Shown here: positions 1-13,555 of the stretch, in pieces
How the letters are laid out: each line of letters opens with the position of its first letter
Position numbering within the stretch: the first letter of the stretch is position 1
Origin: Pseudomonadota bacterium
Lineage (GTDB): Bacteria > Desulfobacterota > Desulfovibrionia > Desulfovibrionales > Desulfovibrionaceae
Assembly: GCA_018817515.1 (NCBI GenBank)
Contig: JAHIUD010000076.1
Location: 1-40,718, forward strand
DNA: 40,718 nt
Direction: 5' to 3'
Notes under the pieces: model-generated
What the model was told of the DNA's origin: nothing
Database searches by the model: none
The model's input: only the letters and a program-made list of their open reading frames with translations
Program-made: the position numbers and the translations under genes

Positions 1-1307
1 AGCCCTTCCTGGTCGGTACAGCGCAGGCAGGCCATGATGTCGCGGCTGTGCCGGGCGTCCTCAAGGGCGCCGGTGTACGCCGCGCACAGCTCGTCCAGGT
101 GGACGTGCTCCTGCATGGCTGCGGCCTGGTCGGCCTTGTCCAGGAAGTCGGCCTTGTCCAGCGCGGGTGCGGCCAGGGCCTGCTCAAAGGACATGGGGGC
201 GCAGACCTCCGGGTCCAGCAGGCTCCAGGGCGAGAGGTTGCGGAAGACGGCGCCCTGGGCGGCGGTTATCTCCCGGGCGAACATTTCGGCCTCGGCCGCC
301 ATGGCGAAATACTGCAACGGTGCGTAGGCGAGCCGTCCGTTCATGTCCACAGTGGCAAGCCCCCCCCCTGGCAGGGTGGTCATAGGGTCTGTGGAGAGCG
401 GCGCGGGCTCGTGGTCCTTTTGCTCACTGACGTACACGCTATGCCCCATGAGGCGCAGGTCCACCCCGACCAGCAGCACCTCGGGAGCGTGCAGGGTCTC
501 GGCCACGCCCAGGCAGGCCAGCATGGAGCTCAACCATGATTCCCGGATGCGCGCGGGGTTCGGCAACACGGAGAGGTTGAAGCTGTCGATGAAGAAGACG
601 CGCCGGAAGCGCGACGCGAAGGAACGCACGGGCGCCAGCGAGAGCGACAGCAGCACGGTGTTCGGGAACAGGTCGTTCTCGTGGTGGAAATGCTCCTGCA
701 AGGGCACGGTGTCCAGCTGCACCAGCACATCGGGCAGCACGCCGCAGGAGCGCAGGAAGGGCAGCACCCTGGAGATGGTGATGATGAGGTAGCGGCGGGA
801 AAGCTCCGGCAGATGCTCCCTGACGAGCTCCAGGGACGGGCCCGGCAGCAGCAGCAGGCAGGGCATGCCAACGGCCTTGTCGCGCAGCTTGTCCACCAGG
901 CAGTGCTGCAGGTGCAGCGGCGTGTTGCGGAAGATGTTGAGCATGTGCGGAAATTCCGGCGGCGTGTTCGCAGGCCGCAGCCGGGCCGGGTCCGGAATGC
1001 GGGTGCTCGACAGGGGCATGTCCACGTACTTCACGAACAGATAGGCCAGCAGCTTCTGCGCGCGCAGCATCATGCGCGGATCGCGGGAGTTCTCCTCCCG
1101 GGAGGCCACGACGACGACGCCCTTGGTCATGCGCCGCGGGTCAAGGGCGGCGATGCGCCCGAGCGCCGCCTCGTCCACCCGGTACAGCACAAGAAGCCGG
1201 TCCTTGGGGAGCTGCGGTATGGTCTTCGGCCTGCCCAGGCAGACGACCAGCTCCTCCGCCAGCGGCGGGATGTCGTCGGCTACGGACAGGAAAAGGGGGT
1301 GGGCCAT
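1..1307 (-). CDS. DUF115 / MptE-like (Maf-type) protein, C-terminus outside window
   Basis: An open frame runs from an ATG at 1307 leftward off the window edge, giving 435 visible codons without a stop. A GGGAG ribosome site lies just upstream. Residues 155-160 read PGPSLE inside a hydrophobic strand (PCLLLLPGPSLE), which matches the nucleotide-binding-like motif of the DUF115 / 6-hydroxymethylpterin diphosphokinase MptE-like family. A later LVGVDL and the DVLVQLDT strand near residue 194 also fit. In bacteria this family includes the motility-associated factors (Maf) that transfer nonulosonic acids to flagellin. The upstream neighbour is a glycosyltransferase, 54 bases away and on the same strand, which supports a glycosylation role. 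The exact sugar or acceptor cannot be told. The C-terminal part is missing only because the window ends. Confidence 0.8.
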   Translation of the reverse strand, partial: MAHPLFLSVADDIPPLAEELVVCLGRPKTIPQLPKDRLLVLYRVDEAALGRIAALDPRRMTKGVVVVASREENSRDPRMMLRAQKLLAYLFVKYVDMPLSSTRIPDPARLRPANTPPEFPHMLNIFRNTPLHLQHCLVDKLRDKAVGMPCLLLLPGPSLELVREHLPELSRRYLIITISRVLPFLRSCGVLPDVLVQLDTVPLQEHFHHENDLFPNTVLLSLSLAPVRSFASRFRRVFFIDSFNLSVLPNPARIRESWLSSMLACLGVAETLHAPEVLLVGVDLRLMGHSVYVSEQKDHEPAPLSTDPMTTLPGGGLATVDMNGRLAYAPLQYFAMAAEAEMFAREITAAQGAVFRNLSPWSLLDPEVCAPMSFEQALAAPALDKADFLDKADQAAAMQEHVHLDELCAAYTGALEDARHSRDIMACLRCTDQEG

Positions 1308-1361
1308 GAATATCTCCCGTTCTAAACGCCGCTTCGGGGCAACCAGGCGGATCGAGGCGGC

Positions 1362-2990
1362 TTAAGCGTTCTTCCAGGGCAGCAGGCTTACGTTGTCGAG
1401 CTTGCGCAGCTCGCCCATGCGCAGGACATGCTTGTAGAACAGCTTGATGTCATTGCCGATGCTGTTGCCGGTGCGCGCAAAATCCGCCGCGTCGGAATGC
1501 AGGCCCGTGCCGGAGGACTGATGGTGCACACAGCTGACCAGGCCGCAGTAGATGACCTTGAAGCCCGCGAGGCACAGGCACAGGTCATGGTCGATGTCGT
1601 CCACCTGCGAGGGTGAGAAACGGATGTCGAAGCTTGGCACCGCGCGCAGGGCCTCGGTGCGCAGCAGATGCAGGCAGCCCATGACCGAGCGCGTCTCGCG
1701 GATGTAGTCATAGCTGCCGTTGTCGTACTGGTGCTGGGGCACGGGCAGGCTCATCTTGAAGAGGTCATCGCGCGCCACGCTGACATAGCGGCAGAGATAC
1801 TGGTACTTGGCCGGCTGGCCGGGGAACACCACCTTGCAGCCCACCACGCCGATCTTCGCGTCGGTCTCGGCAAGGGTCAGGTACCATTCGAGCCAGTCCT
1901 CGGGCACGTCGACGTCGTCGTCGAGGAAGGCCACGTAGTCGCTTTCCCAGGTGGAGGCCAGGCTGATGAGCCAGTTGCGCGCGGCGGGCGCGCCGATGTT
2001 CACGTGCAGCGGGATGATGGTGAAGGAGTTGCTGGGGAAGAGCTTCTGCGCCCACTGGGCCACGGCCAGGCTGTCGTCGGTGCAGCCGTTGAGGAGCACC
2101 GTGATGGACGCCGGACCGATGTTCGAGCCCGCGAGGCTGGCCAGGGTGGACTTGAGCTTTTCGGATTTGTTGTACGAGTAGAGATAGATGGCGACCTTCC
2201 TCTGGCCCACCAGCGCGCTGTTCTTGCGGCTGGGGCTGCACAGCTCGGCCAGGCGGAAGCGCACCGGAGCCTGGGTCTGGTCCAGAGCCAGGGAACGCTC
2301 GTACAGGGCGATGGCCTCGGGGATATCGCCGCGCAGGCGCGCCAGCTCCGCGGCGAAGTTGAGGTTCACCTCGCGCCGCTCCTCATCCGGCAGAACCTGC
2401 CAGAGCTTCTCCGCCTCCTCGGCCAGGCCCATGGCCGCATAATGCCGGAAAAGCATGCCGTTGAACTCGTCCTGCAGGCGCTTGGGGCATTTGAATCTGC
2501 CCACCCAGTCCGCCGGGGAGCGGCCCAGGACGAAGTCCGCCTCCAGGAGCTTGCCCGCGGCCAGGGCGTAATTGGGGTAGGCGTCCAGGAGCGTGCGCAG
2601 GAATCCGGCGATGTCGGAAGCCTCGCGCCCGAGGTTCAGTCCCTCGATCATGCGGAAGGTCTCGGCCTCGTAGTTCGTCTTCTCCAGAATCTCGATCTTC
2701 GCGCGCGCCGAGGGATCGTCCATGATGGACCTGCTGCGCACATGGAATCTGTCGAAGGGGGCGAGCTGGAGGCACTTGTCCAGCAGGTATTCAAGGGGCT
2801 TGACGGCGCAGGGGGCGGAGTCTTCGTTGACGCCGATGAGGAAGCGGTTGAGGTAGCACACCGCCACGTCCCGATCGAACAGACAGTTTGCCTGGTAGTT
2901 TCTGAAGTGGACCAGCACCTCCTCGATGGGGAGAAACGCCAGTTCGCCACTCAAGCCTTCCGCCAAGATCTTGAAATAATCGTCGTTCAT
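1362..2990 (-). CDS. Family 2 glycosyltransferase with helical (TPR-like) N-terminal region
   Basis: The protein has 542 residues and starts at an ATG preceded by AAGGG. The first ~260 residues are helical and include a TPR-like stretch (about 200-250, with LARLRGDIPEAIALYERSL). Residues ~263-500 form a GT-A fold family 2 domain: KVAIYLYSYNKSEKL at the start, the NGCTDDS strand-loop near 301, and the metal/nucleotide-sugar acidic motif FLDDDVD around 355-361. A DDIDHD acidic motif near 464 may hold the catalytic base. No membrane segments are evident, so it is probably a cytoplasmic enzyme adding sugar to a protein or lipid-linked glycan. It lies directly upstream of the DUF115 gene and is probably co-transcribed with it. 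Donor and acceptor are unknown. Confidence 0.85.
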   Translation of the reverse strand: MNDDYFKILAEGLSGELAFLPIEEVLVHFRNYQANCLFDRDVAVCYLNRFLIGVNEDSAPCAVKPLEYLLDKCLQLAPFDRFHVRSRSIMDDPSARAKIEILEKTNYEAETFRMIEGLNLGREASDIAGFLRTLLDAYPNYALAAGKLLEADFVLGRSPADWVGRFKCPKRLQDEFNGMLFRHYAAMGLAEEAEKLWQVLPDEERREVNLNFAAELARLRGDIPEAIALYERSLALDQTQAPVRFRLAELCSPSRKNSALVGQRKVAIYLYSYNKSEKLKSTLASLAGSNIGPASITVLLNGCTDDSLAVAQWAQKLFPSNSFTIIPLHVNIGAPAARNWLISLASTWESDYVAFLDDDVDVPEDWLEWYLTLAETDAKIGVVGCKVVFPGQPAKYQYLCRYVSVARDDLFKMSLPVPQHQYDNGSYDYIRETRSVMGCLHLLRTEALRAVPSFDIRFSPSQVDDIDHDLCLCLAGFKVIYCGLVSCVHHQSSGTGLHSDAADFARTGNSIGNDIKLFYKHVLRMGELRKLDNVSLLPWKNA

Positions 2991-3211
2991 GTGCGGCCCT
3001 TGGGTTGTCTTCCAGCCTGACCGACCGCGCCGCCAGAGCCCTGCGCAGCATCGGCTGCGCGCCCTGCGGCACGGTTATCCCCTGCGCCGGGCCGCGCCCG
3101 CATGCAGGGGCGGGCGTCAATAATCCAGGCTGCCGGGGTCGAGCAGCGATTGTTGATTCACTTTCCGTGCCATTCTAGGCACGTGGGCCAAGCGGGCGGT
3201 CCGGCCTGAGG

Positions 3212-3454
3212 TCACTCCTGCTCGGGCGTCGGCTCCGGCTCCTGCTCCAGGTCTTCCTGGCAGGCCAGGCAGCGTTCGGCGTCCGGCACCCCGGCCAGGC
3301 GCGCGGCCGGAATTTCATCGCCGCACTCCCGGCACCTGGGCGTGCCGTCGCTCATGTCCGGCCCCAGCCCACGCGGGCGGTAGCGAACGGTATCGATGGC
3401 GGCTTGACGCGACTTCGCCTCAGCTGCCTGGGAGTCGTCGACGTTGTCGGACAT
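3212..3454 (-). CDS. Small DksA/TraR-type C4 zinc-finger protein
   Basis: The 80-residue protein starts at ATG 3454, chosen because AGGAGAG sits directly upstream. The frame stays open further upstream, but that extension has no good ribosome site and an unlikely composition. The C-terminal half contains CRECGDEIP and, 18 residues on, CLACQ, the Cys-X2-Cys ... Cys-X2-Cys zinc finger of the DksA/TraR family, followed by an acidic tail. It is much shorter than DksA (about 150 residues) and lacks the long coiled coil, so it belongs to the short TraR/YbiI-like group. Such proteins can bind the RNA polymerase secondary channel, but that role is not established here. It is single and flanked by non-coding stretches of about 220 bases on each side. 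Confidence 0.85.
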   Translation of the reverse strand: MSDNVDDSQAAEAKSRQAAIDTVRYRPRGLGPDMSDGTPRCRECGDEIPAARLAGVPDAERCLACQEDLEQEPEPTPEQE

Positions 3455-3667
3455 GGCTCTCTCTCCTGTTGGGTCAGCCGCGTGGCCGGGTTCGGCAAAA
3501 AGCCGCAGCAGCGCAACGGCTCGAAAATTCGTGCAAGTCCACAGAGGCCCTGGGCCGAGAACGCCAAGCGCACGCGGCTGGGTCGCCAGGAACGATGTAA
3601 CACAGAAGGCGGACAACGCCAAAGCATCGCCCAGGTGCCAACGCGGACAGCCGAGGCCTGACGCTGC

Positions 3668-7378
<3,711 letters not shown>

Positions 7379-7387
7379 GACGCCCCC

Positions 7388-7807
7388 CTAGCCGGTGTGC
7401 ACTCCGGGCAGGGCTCCGGCGAAGAGTTCCTTGAGCTTGGCGTCGATGGTCGTCTTGTCCACCGGTTTGACCAGATAGCCTGTGGCCTGGCCCTTGAAGA
7501 AGGCCTTGGTGGCTTCCTTGGGGCTGTTCAGGGAGGTCGTCATGACCACCTTGACCTCACGGCCAGGGGGCACTTTCCACTGCGTCTCCATCTGGCGGAC
7601 GGTCTGCAGGAACTCATGGCCGTCCATCTCCGGCATGACGATGTCCAGGAAGATCACGTCAAAGGGGGTGTCCTTGCCAAGGGCCTCAAGGAATTTCCCC
7701 AGGGCAGCCTTGCCGCTTTCCTCCAGCACGCATTCGCCATAGCCGGAGAGCAGCTTCTTGAGCAAGAGCCTGCTGGTGATGTCGTCATCGATGACCAGGA
7801 TACGCAC
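7388..7807 (-). CDS. Single-domain response regulator (CheY-like receiver)
   Basis: The 139-residue protein is one receiver domain with no output domain. The conserved residues are visible: acidic pair in VIDDD (7-9), phospho-acceptor D55 in FLDIVMPEMDG, T90/T91 region in VVMTTS, and K114 in YLVKPV. The start is GTG at 7807, preceded by a strong GAGGAGG. It is the first gene of a two-gene operon with the large hybrid kinase, which begins 9 bases after its stop. It may pass phosphate to or from the kinase's HPt domain or modulate a protein partner. A spaced insertion between the phosphorylation site and strand 4 (METQWKVPPGRE) makes it slightly longer than CheY. Confidence 0.92.
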   Translation of the reverse strand: MRILVIDDDITSRLLLKKLLSGYGECVLEESGKAALGKFLEALGKDTPFDVIFLDIVMPEMDGHEFLQTVRQMETQWKVPPGREVKVVMTTSLNSPKEATKAFFKGQATGYLVKPVDKTTIDAKLKELFAGALPGVHTG

Positions 7808-7913
7808 AGCCTTACCTCCTCATGACAACCGGGGGGTGTCCGGTGCGCGAATGCGCGACCAAACGTACAGGCACTATTGCCATATGTATGAGGATAAGAC
7901 ATCAACGCCGTTT

Positions 7914-7926
7914 TTGTCCAGGACAA
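7914..7926. promoter_or_regulatory. 13-bp dyad TTGTCC-a-GGACAA upstream of the receiver/kinase operon
   Basis: A perfect 6+1+6 inverted repeat lies about 107 bases upstream of the GTG start at 7807, in the AT-rich part of the gap between nifA and the receiver gene. Its size and symmetry suit a dimeric repressor or activator site. No regulator can be named, and the promoter itself was not identified. Confidence 0.3.
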
Positions 7927-8029
7927 TAGACAAGATCCTCCCTGCTGCCTACGATTTCGCAGGGGGGCCGAGCGGGGGGCGGCCGGCCTCAAAGCGCCGC
8001 CAGGGGGAAGGGGCAGGAGCGGCGGAGGG

Positions 8030-9604
<1,575 letters not shown>

Positions 9605-9650
9605 GTAGCGGTCAAAGCAATATCAATGCCGTGACGACGCCCTCTCGGCA

Positions 9651-9673
9651 AATTTCTGCAACACGCAGAAATT
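9651..9673. promoter_or_regulatory. Perfect 9-bp inverted repeat upstream of nifA
   Basis: AATTTCTGC and its exact complement GCAGAAATT are separated by 5 bases, centred about 58 bases upstream of the nifA ATG, in an AT-rich island between modC and nifA. There is no T-run after either arm, so it is not a classical terminator. It could be an operator controlling nifA or a structured mRNA leader. Confidence 0.4.
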
Positions 9674-9787
9674 AAAAGGCATTTCATGTTTCTCACGCCG
9701 CCTTCAAAAACGGAAAAATTACATTTTTGGAAATCAACAGCGCCAAGCATCCTTTCGTCTCACAGAATTGAACAATCTCCGCCGACC

Positions 9788-10546
9788 TCAGCCGTAGGCG
9801 CTGAAATGCTCCCCCAGCACCAGCGCGCGAGCGCCAGGGCCGCCCGTGCAGCCGCCGTCCGGCCCATCGCTGAAGGCCTCCAGCCGCCGCACCCGGCCCG
9901 CGTCGTAGAGCACCACCGTGCCGCCGAACTCGGCCACGTCCTCGGGATCGTGGGTGATGAGCAGCGTGGGCGTGCCCAGGGCCTGGCACATGGAGCGCAC
10001 CTCGCGGCGCATGCGCGCGCGCAGAAGCGGGTCCAGGGCCGAGAAGGGCTCGTCCAGCAGCAGGGCGCGGGGGCTCTTGGCCAGGGCGCGCAGCAGGGCC
10101 ACGCGCTGGCGCTGCCCGCCGGAAAGCCGCTCCGGGCTGGCATCGGCCATGCCGGTCATGCCGGCCAGGTCCAGCAGCTCGCCCACGCGGCGGCGCGCCT
10201 CCCGGTCCAGCCGCCCGAAAAGCCCCCGCCCCAGGCCAAAGCCCACGTTCTGGGCCACCGTCAGGTGCGGAAACAGCGCGTAGTCCTGGAACATGAGGCC
10301 CACGCCTCGTTCACGCGCCGGGACGTTGATCCCCTGCGCGGCATCGAACAGGCACTGGCCGTCCAGTTCGATGCGCCCGGCGTCCGGGGCCATGAGCCCG
10401 GCCACGGCGCGCAGGGTAAGCGTCTTGCCCGAGCCCGAGGGCCCGAAGAGCACGATGGACCGCCCCTCCGCCTCAAAGACGGTGGAGAGCTCGAACTCCT
10501 GGGCCCCGGACCGGAGCGTCTTTCGTATGTTCAGGCGCAGCGCCAC
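9788..10546 (-). CDS. modC: Molybdate ABC transporter ATP-binding protein
   Basis: The 252-residue ATPase shows Walker A GPSGSGKT (35-42), Q-loop FQDYALFPH (~86-94), signature LSGGQRQR (141-148), Walker B LLLDEPFSALD (~162-172) and the switch histidine in ITHD (~197-200). Its place directly after modB and modA (9-base gap after modA) assigns it to molybdate import on the cytoplasmic side. It is about 100 residues shorter than E. coli ModC (about 352) and has no visible C-terminal TOBE domain, so it probably lacks the regulatory molybdate-binding domain. It is the last gene of the nifV-orf-modB-modA-modC unit. Confidence 0.88.
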   Translation of the reverse strand: MALRLNIRKTLRSGAQEFELSTVFEAEGRSIVLFGPSGSGKTLTLRAVAGLMAPDAGRIELDGQCLFDAAQGINVPARERGVGLMFQDYALFPHLTVAQNVGFGLGRGLFGRLDREARRRVGELLDLAGMTGMADASPERLSGGQRQRVALLRALAKSPRALLLDEPFSALDPLLRARMRREVRSMCQALGTPTLLITHDPEDVAEFGGTVVLYDAGRVRRLEAFSDGPDGGCTGGPGARALVLGEHFSAYG

Positions 10547-10555
10547 CAGGCCCCC

Positions 10556-11317
10556 TTACGGCTTCTTGAAACCGAAGGTGCTGAGGATGCGCTGGGCCTC
10601 GTCGCTCTGCAGGTAGTCCACAAAGGCCTTGGCGCCGGGCTTCTTGCTGCTGGCGATGATGGCCACGGGATACAGGGCCGGGGTCTTGCCGTCGGCAGCC
10701 TGCAGCACGCGCACCTTGTTGCCGGCCTTGATGGCGTCGGTGGCGAAGACAAAGGCCGCGTCCACCTCGCCGCGCGTCACGTAGTCCAGCACCTGGCGCA
10801 CGTTGTTGCCAAGGATGTACTTTTTCGTCAGCTCGGACCACAGGCCGTTCGCCTCCAGAAATTCCTTAGTATAGCGCCCGGCGGGCACGATGTCCGGGTT
10901 GCCCAGGGAGATGCGCGCCACGCTCGGCAGGGCCAGGTCCTTGGCGCTGTTCAGGTTCAGCTTCGAATCAGCCGGAACCACCAGCACCACGGAATTGCGC
11001 ACGAAGTCGCGCCGGGTGCCGGGGGCGATGAGCCCCTTGGCCGCGGCCTGGTCCATGGTCTTCTGGTCCGCGCTGGCGAACACGTCCACGGGCGCGCCGC
11101 TTTCCATCTGCTTGAGCAGCGCCCCGGAGGCCGCATAGTTGGTGACGATGGTCACGCCGGGGTGCGTGGCCTCAAAGCTCACCTTCACCGCGGTCAGGGC
11201 GTTGGTCAGGCTGGCCGCAGCGGAGACGAGGACATCCTCGGCCTGGGCCGGGACGGCCTGGGCTGAAAGCAGCAGAGTCAGGGCCAGGGCGCCAAGGACG
11301 AGTTTCAACTTCCGCAT
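10556..11317 (-). CDS. modA: Periplasmic molybdate-binding protein
   Basis: The 253-residue protein begins with a signal peptide (MRKLK, then a hydrophobic core, cleavage probably after AQA at residue 26). The mature start, DVLVSAAASLTNAL, is the classic ModA opening with oxyanion-binding serines. Other family marks are the TNYAASGAL stretch and the FASADQKTMD segment. It captures molybdate or tungstate outside the membrane and hands it to ModB. Its start lies 16 bases from the modB stop. The order modB-modA-modC differs from the common modA-modB-modC. Confidence 0.92.
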   Translation of the reverse strand: MRKLKLVLGALALTLLLSAQAVPAQAEDVLVSAAASLTNALTAVKVSFEATHPGVTIVTNYAASGALLKQMESGAPVDVFASADQKTMDQAAAKGLIAPGTRRDFVRNSVVLVVPADSKLNLNSAKDLALPSVARISLGNPDIVPAGRYTKEFLEANGLWSELTKKYILGNNVRQVLDYVTRGEVDAAFVFATDAIKAGNKVRVLQAADGKTPALYPVAIIASSKKPGAKAFVDYLQSDEAQRILSTFGFKKP

Positions 11318-11333
11318 TTCGATCTCCTTTGGT

Positions 11334-12050
11334 TCAAGTGCAGGGATTGAGCTTGAGAAATTTCCCCGAGGCCAGCAGCAGCAGGATGCACACCAGCGAG
11401 GTCAAAAGCACCAGGAACATGGCCTCGTCGTCGCGCCCGGCCTGCGCCGCGTCGTAGATGGCGAGCGAGAGCGTCTGGGTGCGGCCCGGCAGGTTTCCGG
11501 CGATCATCAGCGTGGCCCCGAACTCGCCCATGGCCCGGGCCAGGGCCAGCATGGTGCCGGAGAGCACCCCGCGCCAGGCCAGCGGCAGCGACACGCGCAG
11601 GAACACCCCGGCCTCCCCGGCCCCCAGGCTGCGGGCTGCATGCTCCAGGTTCTGGTCCACGCCCTCGAAGGCCGTGCGCGCGGCCTTGCAGACCAGCGGA
11701 AAGGCCACCACGCAGGCGGCCAGGGCCGCGCCCTGCCAGGTGAAGATCAGGGTCACGCCGAAGTGCTCCTGCAGCCACTGGCCCAGCACCCCGCGCCGCC
11801 CGAAGAGCACCAGCAGATAGTAGCCGATGACCGTGGGTGGCAGCACCAGCGGCAGGGTGCACACGGCGTCAAGCAACTCCCGGCCCGGCAGACCCCGGCG
11901 CGAGAGGGCGAAGCCCGCCCCCACGCCAAGGAGGCAGGCCCCGGCAGTGGCCGTCAGCGCCACCTTGAGGGTCAGCCCCAGGGGGACTAGTGCCGGGAAC
12001 AGGAGCTCGGGCCAGAAGTCAGGCCCGAACCCGGACAGGAAATATGGCAT
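11334..12050 (-). CDS. modB: Molybdate ABC transporter permease
   Basis: The 238-residue integral membrane protein has about five helices. The start at ATG 12050 is chosen because GGAGGACG precedes it; the frame is open further upstream, but that part reads as another gene's shadow. The EAA-type cytoplasmic loop that docks ModC is seen as ARSLGAGEAGVFLRVSLPLA. A conserved LPLVLPPTVIGYYLL segment is typical of ModB. The start overlaps the end of the small Cys-rich ORF upstream by 64 bases, suggesting coupled translation. The channel passes molybdate from ModA into the cytoplasm for FeMo-cofactor and molybdopterin enzymes. Confidence 0.92.
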   Translation of the reverse strand: MPYFLSGFGPDFWPELLFPALVPLGLTLKVALTATAGACLLGVGAGFALSRRGLPGRELLDAVCTLPLVLPPTVIGYYLLVLFGRRGVLGQWLQEHFGVTLIFTWQGAALAACVVAFPLVCKAARTAFEGVDQNLEHAARSLGAGEAGVFLRVSLPLAWRGVLSGTMLALARAMGEFGATLMIAGNLPGRTQTLSLAIYDAAQAGRDDEAMFLVLLTSLVCILLLLASGKFLKLNPCT

Positions 12051-12226
12051 GGCTCGTCCTCCAGGGGGATGTTCTCGCAGCTGCAACGGGCAGGACAGCC
12101 CTCGGCCAGGTCCGGACAGTCGGCCCCCGGTCCGAAGTGCTCCAGCCCGAGATCCGCAAAGGCTCCGATGCCGCCAATGTCCCACAGGACGTCCACAATG
12201 CTCTTGAAGACTTGCGTCAGACTCAT
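11987..12226 (-). CDS. Small Cys-rich protein between nifV and modB, unknown function
   Basis: A 79-codon frame starts at ATG 12226 with AAGGAG at good spacing, so it is likely translated. It opens with an amphipathic or hydrophobic segment (MSLTQVFKSIVDVLWDIGG) and then carries seven cysteines (37, 44, 48, 50, 60, 64, 76), densest in CPARCSC. That density suggests metal or Fe-S binding. The last ~21 codons overlap the modB start in another frame, so the final cysteines could be incidental. It lies 43 bases after the nifV stop and shares its operon. I do not recognise the family. Its place between homocitrate synthase and molybdate permease hints at a role in metal supply for the cofactor (inference). 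Confidence 0.6.
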   Translation of the reverse strand: MSLTQVFKSIVDVLWDIGGIGAFADLGLEHFGPGADCPDLAEGCPARCSCENIPLEDEPCHISCPGSGLTSGPSSCSRH

Positions 12227-12269
12227 GATGCGCTCCTTGGAACCATAAATTTGGAACCATAAATGCGGG

Positions 12270-13424
12270 TTACAGGACTCCCAGCAGTTCCTTATCCGTA
12301 AGCGGTCGGCCCAGGCGGGCGGCCAGCTCGCGCACGCGGCCCAGCAGGTTCGGCTCTCCACCGCACTCACCGCGGGACGGCAGCCGCAGCCGCGACAACG
12401 GCGCGCCCAAAACCGCGCCCATGGCCGCGTTTATCGCGGCGCCGCCGCTCTTGGCCCCCACGCCCAGGCGCCGGGTCGCGCCCACGGTCTCCGGGGCAAA
12501 GGGCTCGAACAGGGCCGGATCGCGCAGCAGGCCATGCACATGGATGCCCGACTCGGCTGCGAACACATCTTCCCCGGCCACGGCCTTGTTGCGCGCCAGG
12601 GGCACGTGCGCCGCCTTGGCCGCCACGCGGCACAGCTCCCGCAGGGCCGGAACATCGTAGGCAAGGCCGGCGGGAGCCTGCGTGACCAGGGAACAGCGCA
12701 GGACCAGCCAGGCGGCCACTTCCTCCAGGGCGGCGATGCCCGCCCGCTCGCCCAGGCCCAGGACCGAGACATCCACGAAGCTCGCCCCGCACTCCAGGGC
12801 CGTGACGGCATTGGCCGTGGCCATGCCCAGGTCGTTGTGGCCGTGAAAGGCCACCGGAACCGGCAGCTCGCGCACGAAAGTCTCCACCAGGCGGGCCGTG
12901 GACAGGGGCGTGAGCACGCCCACCGTGTCCGAGAGCCGGATGCGCGCCGCCCCGGCGGACACGGCCGTGCGGGCCAGGGCCAGGGCCTCGGGCAGAGACG
13001 CGCGGGAGGCGTCCTCCAGACCCACGGAGATGTAGGGAACAAGCGCGGCCCTGGCGGCGGAGAGCACCACCCTCAGACGCTCGCTCATCTCGTCCAGGGA
13101 GAGCCCGAGCCGCTTCTGGCGGTGCGCGGCGGAGGACGGCGCGCCGATGTTCAGACGATCCACGCCCAGGCTGGCGGCTGCGCGCACGTCGTCCTCGCGG
13201 CAGGGGCACCACACGGACAGGGCCGGTCCGCCCTGGGCCAAGCCAGGCAGGGTCGCCCTGGCCCAGCCGATGAACTCGGCCAGGCCGTCCTGGCCAAGCC
13301 AACCGCACTCGATCTCATCCACCCCGGACGCGGCCAGAATTTTCGCCATGCGCCGCTTGGTGGCCTGTGTGAAATAGACGCCGAACGCCTGAGCACCTTC
13401 ACGCAATGTACTGTCGATGAGCAT
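12270..13424 (-). CDS. nifV: Homocitrate synthase
   Basis: The 384-residue protein starts at ATG 13424, fixed by GGGAGGAG directly upstream; the frame is open upstream but passes through the promoter. It opens with LIDSTLREGAQ, the metal-binding DxTLREG motif of the HMG-CoA-lyase-like / alpha-isopropylmalate synthase family. The HGHNDLGMATANAV motif, which supplies metal-ligand histidines, and the GLGERAG loop are present. The reaction joins acetyl-CoA and 2-oxoglutarate to give homocitrate, the organic ligand of FeMo-cofactor. Its location divergent from nifH, behind its own sigma-54 promoter, supports NifV rather than leucine or lysine biosynthesis. The downstream mod genes are probably co-transcribed. 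Confidence 0.92.
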   Translation of the reverse strand: MLIDSTLREGAQAFGVYFTQATKRRMAKILAASGVDEIECGWLGQDGLAEFIGWARATLPGLAQGGPALSVWCPCREDDVRAAASLGVDRLNIGAPSSAAHRQKRLGLSLDEMSERLRVVLSAARAALVPYISVGLEDASRASLPEALALARTAVSAGAARIRLSDTVGVLTPLSTARLVETFVRELPVPVAFHGHNDLGMATANAVTALECGASFVDVSVLGLGERAGIAALEEVAAWLVLRCSLVTQAPAGLAYDVPALRELCRVAAKAAHVPLARNKAVAGEDVFAAESGIHVHGLLRDPALFEPFAPETVGATRRLGVGAKSGGAAINAAMGAVLGAPLSRLRLPSRGECGGEPNLLGRVRELAARLGRPLTDKELLGVL

Positions 13425-13453
13425 GGCTCCTCCCGTATCTTGACGGAGGGGAC

Positions 13454-13470
13454 TGCACCTCTGGTGCCAG
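13454..13470 (-). promoter_or_regulatory. Sigma-54 (-24/-12) promoter for nifV-mod operon
   Basis: On the minus strand the sequence reads CTGGCACCAGAGGTGCA: the -24 TGGCAC (13469-13464) and the -12 TGCA (13457-13454) with exactly 10 bases between GG and GC. Only the first -12 base departs from the consensus TTGC. Transcription would start near 13443, about 19 bases before the nifV ATG, leaving room for the GGGAGGAG ribosome site. Confidence 0.8.
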
Positions 13471-13555
13471 TTGTTCCCTGGTCCGGCAATTACGTGCGAT
13501 TTCAGGCTTTTGACCTGAGCCATGCCCCACCCCATACCCGCATACAAAAACGTAG

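Noticed and set aside
3160-3172. Sigma-54-like promoter on the minus strand upstream of the glycosyltransferase
   Set aside because: TGGCACG is a good -24, but the -12 position reads GTGAA and lacks the invariant GC, so it is not a convincing promoter.
9651-9673. Dyad between modC and nifA as a rho-independent terminator
   Set aside because: The stem is AT-rich and no T-run follows on either strand.
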